Shown: positions 58,336 to 64,000 of the stretch, piece after piece
Layout of the letters: every line of letters starts with the position of its first letter
Position numbering within the stretch: position 1 is the stretch's first letter
Source: Pseudomonadota bacterium
GTDB lineage: Bacteria; Pseudomonadota; Alphaproteobacteria; Rhizobiales; Methylopilaceae
DNA: 64,000 nucleotides
NCBI GenBank assembly: GCA_023388965.1
Contig: JAEWFF010000028.1
Coordinates: 206,140-270,139 of the forward strand
Direction: 5' to 3'
Translations under genes and position numbers: made by a program
The notes under the pieces: model-generated
The model's database searches: none
What the model was told of the DNA's origin: nothing
Seen by the model: only the letters and a program-made list of their open reading frames with translations

Positions 58336-59904
58336 ATGGACGTTGAAGGCAAACTGTTCGTCGGCAAGAGCACCAAGCCGGAATATCTGACGCTGAAGCT
58401 GGCGAACCGCCACGGGCTGATCACAGGCGCAACGGGCACGGGCAAGACCGTGACGCTGCAAATTCTGGCCGAGGCCTTTTCCAATGCCGGGGTGCCGGTC
58501 TTCGCCGCCGACGTGAAAGGCGATCTGGCCGGCATAGCCGCCAAGGGCGAGCAGAAGGACGGCCTGGTGAAGCGCGCCGAGGAGATCGGGCTTGATCCCT
58601 ACGTCAACGAGGCTTTCCCGACGATCTTCTGGGACCTGTTCGGCGAGAAGGGCTCGCCGGTGCGCGCCACCGTCTCCGAAATGGGGCCGCTGCTGCTTTC
58701 GCGCCTCATGAATCTCAACAGCGTGCAGGAAGGCGTTCTGAACATCGCGTTCCGGGTCGCGGACCAGGAAGGGCTGCTCCTTCTCGACCTGAAGGATCTG
58801 CAGGCGCTGCTGACGCTCGTCGGGGAAAGCGCGGAACATCTGACGCTGCGCTACGGCAATGTCTCCAAAGCCTCGATCGGTGCCATCCAGCGCCAATTGC
58901 TCGTGCTCGAAAATCAGGGCGGGATGAACTTCTTCGGCGAGCCCGCGCTGAAGCTCGAGGACATGATGCGCACGACGCGCGACGGGCGCGGCTATATCTC
59001 GATCCTTGCCGCCGACAAGCTCATGCAATCGCCGCGTCTGTACGCGACCTTCCTGCTCTGGCTAATGTCGGAACTGTTCGAGAACCTCGACGAGGTCGGC
59101 GATCCCGACAAGCCGCTGCTCGTCTTCTTCTTCGACGAAGCGCATCTTCTGTTCGACGACGCGCCGCCGGCCTTGATCGAGAAGATCGAGCAGGTCGTCC
59201 GCCTGATCCGCTCCAAGGGCGTCGGCGTCTATTTCGTGACGCAGAACCCGCTCGACGTGCCGGACCGTGTCTCCTCGCAGCTGGGCAACCGCGTGCAGCA
59301 TGCTCTGCGTGCCTACAGCCCGCGCGAGCAGAAGGCGGTCAAGGCGGCGGCGTCGACATTCCGCCAGAACCCCGAATTCAATACCGAGGAAGCGATCACG
59401 CAGCTCGGCGTCGGCGAGGCGCTGGTCTCCATGCTCGAAGCCAAGGGAGCGCCGAGCATGGTGGAGAAGACGCTCATCAGGCCGCCCTCCTCCCGGCTCG
59501 GCCCGATCTCCGACGAGGAGCGCAGGACGCTGATCCGCAACAGCCCGATCGCCGGTCATTACGACACGGTGGAGGACCGCGAAAGCGCGTTCGAGGTTCT
59601 GCAGAAGCGTGCGGCCGAGACGGCGGCCAATCTCGACGAGGCCAGCAAGGACCCGGATTCGGCGGGCGCGCCGGTGGGCGGCGGGATCGGCAGCATTCTC
59701 GGCTCACTGTTCGGCATCGGCGTTTCGCGCGGAAAACGTCTGACGCCGACCCAGCGTGTCGCGCGCGAGGTGACGCGCACGGTGACGAACCGCGTGGCCG
59801 GTCAGATCGCAGCCGATATGGGCCGCAAGGTCGCGGGTTCGGTCGGCGGATCGGTCGGCCGCGCCATCGTGCGCGGTGCGCTCGGAAGCATTCTGAGGCG
59901 GTAA
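58336..59904 (+). CDS. HerA-like ATPase (DUF853 family)
   Basis: A 522-residue P-loop ATPase of the FtsK-HerA superfamily. Walker A is GATGTGKTVT (31-40), followed by FAADVKGDLAGIA; Walker B is LLVFFFDEAHLLF (about 258-270), and an Arg-containing QLGNRVQHALRAYSPREQKA segment follows. The C-terminal 70 residues are Gly/Arg-rich with GGSVGRAIVRGALGSI. Relatives (DUF853, YjgR in E. coli) are common but not functionally assigned; a role in DNA handling is possible. No nuclease is adjacent, so it is not a defence cassette. It precedes the M20 peptidase by 3 bases. Confidence 0.92.
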   Translation: MDVEGKLFVGKSTKPEYLTLKLANRHGLITGATGTGKTVTLQILAEAFSNAGVPVFAADVKGDLAGIAAKGEQKDGLVKRAEEIGLDPYVNEAFPTIFWDLFGEKGSPVRATVSEMGPLLLSRLMNLNSVQEGVLNIAFRVADQEGLLLLDLKDLQALLTLVGESAEHLTLRYGNVSKASIGAIQRQLLVLENQGGMNFFGEPALKLEDMMRTTRDGRGYISILAADKLMQSPRLYATFLLWLMSELFENLDEVGDPDKPLLVFFFDEAHLLFDDAPPALIEKIEQVVRLIRSKGVGVYFVTQNPLDVPDRVSSQLGNRVQHALRAYSPREQKAVKAAASTFRQNPEFNTEEAITQLGVGEALVSMLEAKGAPSMVEKTLIRPPSSRLGPISDEERRTLIRNSPIAGHYDTVEDRESAFEVLQKRAAETAANLDEASKDPDSAGAPVGGGIGSILGSLFGIGVSRGKRLTPTQRVAREVTRTVTNRVAGQIAADMGRKVAGSVGGSVGRAIVRGALGSILRR

Positions 59905-59907
59905 TTC

Positions 59908-61299
59908 ATGTCTGACGTAAATACGGTACTGGAACGGATCGACGCCGGGGGCGAGGCCAGCCTGAAGCGGCTGTTCGAGTTCCTCGCCATCCCCTCGATC
60001 TCGACGGATTCGCGCCACAAGACCGATTGCCGCCGCGCCGCCGAATGGGCGACTGCGCAGCTTGCGGATATCGGATTCGAGGCCCGCATCGCCGATACGC
60101 CCGGCCATCCTATGGTCGTCGCGCATCGCGTTCCGGCGGGCGCAAAACGGCATGTCCTATTCTACGGTCATTACGATGTGCAGCCGCCCGATCCGATCGA
60201 TCTGTGGCAGACGCCGCCTTTCGAGCCGCGCCTCGAGGACGGCCCACGCGGCAAGAGGATCGTCGGGCGCGGCTCGTCGGACGACAAGGGCCAGCTTCTG
60301 ACCTTCATCGAAGCGGCGCGCGCCTGGATCGGCGCGGCCGGCGAGCTTCCGGTCGCGGTCACCGTCCTGCTCGAAGGCGAGGAGGAATCCGGCAGCCCTT
60401 CGCTGAAGCCGTTCTTCGATGCCAACAAGGACGAGCTGAAAGCCGATCTCGCCCTTGTCTGCGACACCAATCAGTGGAATGCCGACACGCCGGCGATCAC
60501 GACGCGCCTGCGCGGCCTTGTCGGCGAGGAAATCACTGTCACGACAGCGGCGCGCGATCTGCACTCGGGCATGTATGGCGGCGCGGCGCTCAATCCGATC
60601 AAGGTTCTGGCCGGCCTGATCGCCGCTCTGCACGATGCGGACGGCCGCGTCACCGTTCCCGGTTTCTATGACGGCGTTGCCGAACTTTCCGCCGCCACCG
60701 CCGAGCAATGGCGCGGTCTCGACTTCGACGAAGCGGGCTTTCTCGGCGAGGCGGGCCTTGCATCCGATGCATCCGGCGAGAACGGCCGCAGCGTTCTGGA
60801 AAAGATCTGGGCGCGGCCGACCTGCGAGATCAACGGTATTTACGGCGGCTATACCGGCGAAGGCTTCAAGACCGTGATCCCGGCCGAGGCATCCGCAAAG
60901 ATTTCGTTCCGCCTCGTCGGCAAGCAGGACCCTGCTGCGATCCGCACGAATTTCCGGGCCTTCCTGCGCGAGCGGCTTCCCGCCGGCGCGCAGATCGACT
61001 TCCAGGAACACGGCGCCAGCGCCGCGATCGAACTGGCCGCGGACAGCCCTGCCCTCGCTTTGGCCGCGAAGGCCCTCGGCGAGGAATGGAACCGTGAGCC
61101 GATCCTGATGGGCTCGGGCGGCTCGATCCCCATCGTCGGCGCGTTCAAGAGCGAACTCGGTATGGACACGCTGCTGATCGGATTTGCGCTGGACGACGAC
61201 CGCATTCATTCGCCCAATGAGAAGTACGAATTGTCCAGCTTCCGGAAGGGCACGCGGTCCTGGGCGCGCATTCTCGCCCGCCTCGCGGAGTGGGAATGA
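59908..61299 (+). CDS. M20 family dipeptidase/carboxypeptidase
   Basis: A 463-residue zinc-dependent peptidase. Metal-binding motifs are GHYDVQPPDPIDLW, GRGSSDDKGQLLTFIEA, the catalytic EGEEESGSPSL and the Asp of CDTNQWN. The M20 dimerisation domain lies between residues 200 and 350. Length and motifs match cytosolic M20 dipeptidases. It follows the HerA-like gene after 3 bases and overlaps folP by ATGA, so it is in the folPBK transcript although functionally unrelated. Confidence 0.94.
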   Translation: MSDVNTVLERIDAGGEASLKRLFEFLAIPSISTDSRHKTDCRRAAEWATAQLADIGFEARIADTPGHPMVVAHRVPAGAKRHVLFYGHYDVQPPDPIDLWQTPPFEPRLEDGPRGKRIVGRGSSDDKGQLLTFIEAARAWIGAAGELPVAVTVLLEGEEESGSPSLKPFFDANKDELKADLALVCDTNQWNADTPAITTRLRGLVGEEITVTTAARDLHSGMYGGAALNPIKVLAGLIAALHDADGRVTVPGFYDGVAELSAATAEQWRGLDFDEAGFLGEAGLASDASGENGRSVLEKIWARPTCEINGIYGGYTGEGFKTVIPAEASAKISFRLVGKQDPAAIRTNFRAFLRERLPAGAQIDFQEHGASAAIELAADSPALALAAKALGEEWNREPILMGSGGSIPIVGAFKSELGMDTLLIGFALDDDRIHSPNEKYELSSFRKGTRSWARILARLAEWE

Positions 61300-62123
61300 G
61301 CCGCGTCTGGCGCACCCGCGACGCTTCTCTGCCGCTCGGCGGGCGCGTTGTGCTCATGGGCATATTGAACGTGACGCCCGACAGCTTCTCGGATGGCGGG
61401 CGCTTCCTCGATCCCGCCATCGCAGCCTCTCACGCCGCACGCATGGAACAGGAGGGTGCGGACGTGATCGATGTCGGCGCTGAATCGACGCGCCCCGGCT
61501 CGACGCCCCTGTCCGATGACGAGGAATGGCAGCGGATCGCAGCGGCGCTGCCGTCCGTCATTGCCGCGACATCCCTGCCCGTCTCCATCGATACCTACAA
61601 AGCCACGACGGCCCGAAAGGCGCTCGATGCGGGCGCGAAGATCGTGAACGATATCTGGGGTTTCCAGAAGGATACGGACATGGCGCGCGTCGCCGCCGAT
61701 TTCGAAGCCGGCGCGGTGCTCATGCACAACCGCGAAACGGTCGACCCCGACATCGACATCATGGAAGACATATCCTCTTTCCTGTCGCGCTCGCTCGGCG
61801 TCGCGCTCGGCGCCGGGCTCGCGGAAGACCGGATCGTGCTCGATCCGGGCATCGGCTTCGGCAAGACCGCCGAACAGAGCATCGAGGCGATTGCGCGCCT
61901 TGGTGAACTCCGGAAGCTCGGCTTTCCGATCCTGCTGGGGGCTTCGCGCAAGCGTTTCATCGGCCACCTGCTCGGTCTGGATGACCCCGGACGCCGCCTG
62001 AACGGCACGCTCGGCGCGCACCTTGCGGGCGTGGCCAATGGTGCGGACATAATCCGCGCGCACGATATATTACCCCATCGCGAGGCATTGGACGTCTTCC
62101 GGGCCACGAGGAGCATGTCATGA
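61296..62123 (+). CDS. folP: dihydropteroate synthase
   Basis: Joins 6-hydroxymethyl-dihydropterin diphosphate and p-aminobenzoate in folate synthesis; target of sulfonamides. A 275-residue protein with the two signatures MGILNVTPDSFSDGGRF and VDVGAESTRPGSTPL, plus SIDTYKATTARKAL and FPILLGASRKRFIG. The ATG at 61296 overlaps the M20 stop; a GTG two codons upstream is unlikely. Followed by folB with a 4-base overlap. Confidence 0.97.
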   Translation: MSRVWRTRDASLPLGGRVVLMGILNVTPDSFSDGGRFLDPAIAASHAARMEQEGADVIDVGAESTRPGSTPLSDDEEWQRIAAALPSVIAATSLPVSIDTYKATTARKALDAGAKIVNDIWGFQKDTDMARVAADFEAGAVLMHNRETVDPDIDIMEDISSFLSRSLGVALGAGLAEDRIVLDPGIGFGKTAEQSIEAIARLGELRKLGFPILLGASRKRFIGHLLGLDDPGRRLNGTLGAHLAGVANGADIIRAHDILPHREALDVFRATRSMS

Positions 62124-62491
62124 CAGTCGACCGCATCGCCGTCCGCAATCTCGCTCTGTTCGCCTATCACGGCGTTTTCGAAGGCGAGCAGGAGATCGGC
62201 CAGCGCTTTTATCTCGATGTGATCGTGGAGGCCGATCTCGAACCCGCCTCCTCCGCCGACGCGGTCGACAAGACGGTCGATTACGCCGCATTGGTGAAGG
62301 TCGTCAGCGAGGCGTTCACGGAGAAACGCCAGAAACTTCTCGAAACTCTTGCCGAACGCGTCGCGCGGCGCGTGTTCGAGAGTTTCGACATCGTCCAGGC
62401 GGTCGAGATCGCGATCCGCAAGCCGTCGGCGCCCATCGAAGCGGTGTTCGATTGCGTCGAAATACAGATCCGGCGCACACGCAATGACTGA
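62120..62491 (+). CDS. folB: dihydroneopterin aldolase
   Basis: A 123-residue enzyme that cleaves dihydroneopterin to 6-hydroxymethyl-dihydropterin and glycolaldehyde. It has the N-terminal pattern LALFAYHGVFEGEQEIGQRF with the family's catalytic region, VDYAALVKVVSEAF, LLETLAERVARRVFE and the C-terminal AIRKPSAPIEAVFDCVEI. It overlaps folP by 4 bases and folK by 8. Confidence 0.96.
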   Translation: MTVDRIAVRNLALFAYHGVFEGEQEIGQRFYLDVIVEADLEPASSADAVDKTVDYAALVKVVSEAFTEKRQKLLETLAERVARRVFESFDIVQAVEIAIRKPSAPIEAVFDCVEIQIRRTRND

Positions 62492-62972
62492 AGCGGGGCT
62501 CAGCCTCGGCTCCAATATCGGCGACAAGGCCGCGATGATTGAAGCCGCTCTTGGGCTTCTTGACGCTGCCCCCGGCATACGAATCGTCCGGCGTTCGCGT
62601 CTTTACAAAACGCAGCCGTGGGGAAAGGAAGATCAGGACTGGTTCGTGAACGCCTGCGTGCTCGTCGAAACCGAACTTTCCCCCCGTGCTTTGCTCGACC
62701 GATGCCAGGAGATCGAGAAAGCGCTCGGCCGCGACCGCACCAAGCAGGAGCACTGGGGACCGCGCAGCATCGACGTCGATATCCTGTTCCATGGCGACGC
62801 GCGGATAAGGGAATCCGATCTCGAAATTCCCCATCCCCGCATGCTGGAGCGGGCGTTCGTTCTCGTTCCTCTTGCGGAAATCGCGCCTGACTGGCGGATC
62901 GGCAATACCAGCATCGCGGATGCGGCGGCAAAGCTCGATGGTTCGGGCGTCGTTCCGTTCGAGCCGGAATGA
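62484..62972 (+). CDS. folK: 2-amino-4-hydroxy-6-hydroxymethyldihydropteridine diphosphokinase
   Basis: A 162-residue HPPK that makes the pterin diphosphate used by FolP. Motifs are LSLGSNIGDKAAMIEAAL, YKTQPWGKEDQDWFVNAC, WGPRSIDVDILFHGD (magnesium-binding Asp pair) and IPHPRMLERAFVLVPLAE. It completes folP-folB-folK, the last three steps before dihydropteroate. A terminator follows. Confidence 0.97.
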   Translation: MTEAGLSLGSNIGDKAAMIEAALGLLDAAPGIRIVRRSRLYKTQPWGKEDQDWFVNACVLVETELSPRALLDRCQEIEKALGRDRTKQEHWGPRSIDVDILFHGDARIRESDLEIPHPRMLERAFVLVPLAEIAPDWRIGNTSIADAAAKLDGSGVVPFEPE

Positions 62973-63025
62973 CCCGGCTTACGGCGTAGGCACGGACGCC
63001 ACCCGAATTGCCGTTACGAAAAAAC

Positions 63026-63059
63026 AAAAGGCGCGGGCGATGACCGCGCCGCGCCTTTT
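63026..63059 (-). terminator. bidirectional terminator between folK and the SWIB gene
   Basis: An 11-bp stem (63026-63036 with 63049-63059) around a 12-base loop. On the minus strand it is followed by CTTTTGTTTTTT, so it works best for the SWIB gene. Confidence 0.85.
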
Positions 63060-63096
63060 GCCGATTGTCCTCGCGATTATGCGAGGCTTGAAAACG

Positions 63097-63354
63097 TCAG
63101 CCCTTCAGATGACCCGCAATGAGCTTGTTCATCTCGAACATCGTCACCTTGTCCTTACCGAAGACCGGCTTCAGCTTGGCGTCGGAGATGATCTCGCGCT
63201 TGTTCTCGGGATTCTGCAGGTTGTTCGCCTTGATGTATTCCCAGAGCTTCTTGACGACTTCCGAGCGCGCGAGCGGCTCGCTGCCCACAACGGCGGCAAG
63301 CTCTGCCGAAGGCTTCAGCGGTTTCATGAACGCTGCATTGGGTTGCTTGGCCAT
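63097..63354 (-). CDS. SWIB/MDM2 domain-containing protein
   Basis: An 85-residue protein consisting of one SWIB domain: PLKPSAELAAVVGSEPLARS, EVVKKLWEYIKANNLQNPEN and DAKLKPVFGKDKVTMFEMNK. In eukaryotes the fold occurs in SWI/SNF subunits and MDM2; in bacteria it is scattered, in chlamydiae often fused to topoisomerase. AGGA lies upstream of the ATG. The bacterial role is unknown; a chromatin or DNA-topology role is speculation, of interest because an H1-like protein is encoded 18.5 kb away. Confidence 0.95.
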   Translation of the reverse strand: MAKQPNAAFMKPLKPSAELAAVVGSEPLARSEVVKKLWEYIKANNLQNPENKREIISDAKLKPVFGKDKVTMFEMNKLIAGHLKG

Positions 63355-63474
63355 CCTATTCCTCCGGTTTGCATGCCCCGAACGCCAGACGGCCAGGGCT
63401 TCAAGTGTTTATCTAGCCGATTCCGGCCCCGGCCTCTCGTGAAAAGACCGTTTTAAGACAGAGATTGCCAATAC

Positions 63475-63549
63475 TGGCTGGGGCGCCAGGATTCGAACCT
63501 GGGAATGGCGGAATCAAAATCCGCTGCCTTACCGCTTGGCTACGCCCCA
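63475..63549 (-). tRNA. tRNA-Gln (anticodon TTG)
   Basis: On the minus strand the acceptor TGGGGCG (63549-63543) pairs with CGCCCCA (63485-63479), followed by discriminator G and encoded CCA. The D arm is GCCAAGCGGTAAGGC, the anticodon stem GCGGA/TCCGC encloses TTTTGAT (anticodon TTG, reading CAA), and the T arm has GGTTCGAATCC. The 75-base length is normal. Confidence 0.97.
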
Positions 63550-63613
63550 TCGCCCCCGGACATAACCAAGCCCTTCCGCAGCCGCAAGCACATGCTTCCT
63601 GTATGGCCCAAGA

Positions 63614-63641
63614 AAGAAGCCGCCCTTTGGGGCGGCTTCTT
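63614..63641 (-). terminator. rho-independent terminator of sucD
   Basis: A perfect 12-bp stem (63614-63625 with 63630-63641) and a 4-base loop, ending on the minus strand in TTCTTTCTT. It lies 9 bases after the sucD stop. Confidence 0.9.
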
Positions 63642-63650
63642 GTGTATTCG

Positions 63651-64000
63651 TCAGCCCTTGAGCAGCTCGACGAGAGTTTTGCCGAGCTGTGCGGGGGATG
63701 GGGAGACGCGGATGCCGGCCGCTTCCATGGCCGCGATCTTGTCCTCGGCGCCGCCCTTGCCGCCCGAGATGATCGCCCCGGCATGGCCCATGCGCCGGCC
63801 GGGAGGCGCAGTGCGGCCCGCAATGAAGCCGACCGTCGGCTTCTTGCGGCCCTTCTTCGCCTCGTCGGCCAGGAACTGCGCCGCATCCTCTTCCGCGCTG
63901 CCGCCGATCTCGCCGATCATGATGATCGACTGCGTCTTCGGATCGGCCAGGAACAGTTCCAGCACGTCGATGAATTCGGTGCCCTTGACCGGATCGCCGC
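63651..64000 (-). CDS. sucD: succinate-CoA ligase subunit alpha (3' part)
   Basis: The last 115 codons of the ADP/GDP-forming succinyl-CoA synthetase alpha subunit of the TCA cycle; the 5' end is past the window. Motifs are FIDVLELFLADPKTQSIIMI, GEIGGSAEEDAA and GRRMGHAGAIISGGKG. The His of GHAGAI is the residue phosphorylated during catalysis. The C-terminus ASGIRV-like region reads AAGIRVSPSPAQLGKTLVEL. A terminator follows directly. Confidence 0.96.
   Translation of the reverse strand, partial: GDPVKGTEFIDVLELFLADPKTQSIIMIGEIGGSAEEDAAQFLADEAKKGRKKPTVGFIAGRTAPPGRRMGHAGAIISGGKGGAEDKIAAMEAAGIRVSPSPAQLGKTLVELLKG

Noticed and set aside
58336..59904. HerA-like ATPase as part of an anti-phage defence system
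   Set aside because: No NurA-type nuclease, Sir2 or other effector is next to it; neighbours are sodB, a peptidase and folate genes.

Overview
The window is ordinary chromosomal DNA from an alphaproteobacterium, most likely of the order Hyphomicrobiales (Rhizobiales). It is GC-rich and densely packed, with many 4-base ATGA gene overlaps. Order-level markers include a MucR/Ros regulator, a pleC-like kinase beside glnE, a cyc-type cytochrome c maturation operon (ccmIEFH) followed by degP, a feuP/feuQ-like two-component system, and a divJ-like kinase followed by a peptidoglycan-binding protein gene. No rRNA, CRISPR array, insertion sequence or intact prophage was found. Two tRNAs are present (Val-CAC and Gln-TTG). 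Product names come from reading the translated sequence and recalled family motifs; no database search was run.

Layout. 1-5.1 kb: end of a tctBA tricarboxylate transporter, then rpiA and a succinate-semialdehyde dehydrogenase. 5.2-10.6 kb: gph, an L,D-transpeptidase, tRNA-Val, otsB-otsA (trehalose) with a possible general-stress promoter, and an Mrp/ApbC Fe-S carrier. 10.8-18.3 kb: a solute-binding protein, a histidine kinase, a TauE exporter, dusA and pepN. 18.4-31.4 kb: pleC, glnE, a two-component pair, degP and ccmHFEI. 31.5-36.7 kb: the heterotetrameric sarcosine oxidase operon soxBDAG. 36.7-41.2 kb: a large hypothetical, a 17-kDa-antigen-like lipoprotein and the PepSY-feuP-feuQ operon. 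42.2-43.9 kb: a decayed gene-transfer-agent (GTA) head-tail block. 44.5-48.7 kb: a histone-H1-like protein, a YcgN-family protein, a PBP1A-type peptidoglycan synthase and a DUF1214/DUF1254 pair. 48.7-57.2 kb: a lipoprotein, a 56-residue protein, DUF2336, DUF1491, the divJ operon, sufE, a broken DUF6456-type regulator and mucR. 57.2-64 kb: sodB, a HerA-like ATPase, an M20 peptidase, folP-folB-folK, a SWIB protein, tRNA-Gln and the end of sucD.

How it fits together. Cell-cycle control is over-represented. PleC-like and DivJ-like kinases, which in this order act on DivK and so on CtrA, are both present, and three CtrA-like sites (TTAA-N7-TTAA with one mismatch) lie upstream of divJ and in the gap before the DUF2336 gene. 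Envelope functions also recur: L,D-transpeptidase, PBP1A, a peptidoglycan-binding protein, DegP and FeuPQ.

I found no convincing wholly new system. The most unusual locus is the GTA relic. It keeps gene order and overlaps, but has lost the terminase, portal and capsid genes, carries frameshifts and a stop codon, and has a terminator in its middle. Other points worth checking are an 11-bp direct repeat upstream of PepSY-feuPQ, an inverted repeat that covers the degP ribosome-binding site, and an operator-like palindrome in front of the broken DUF6456 gene.
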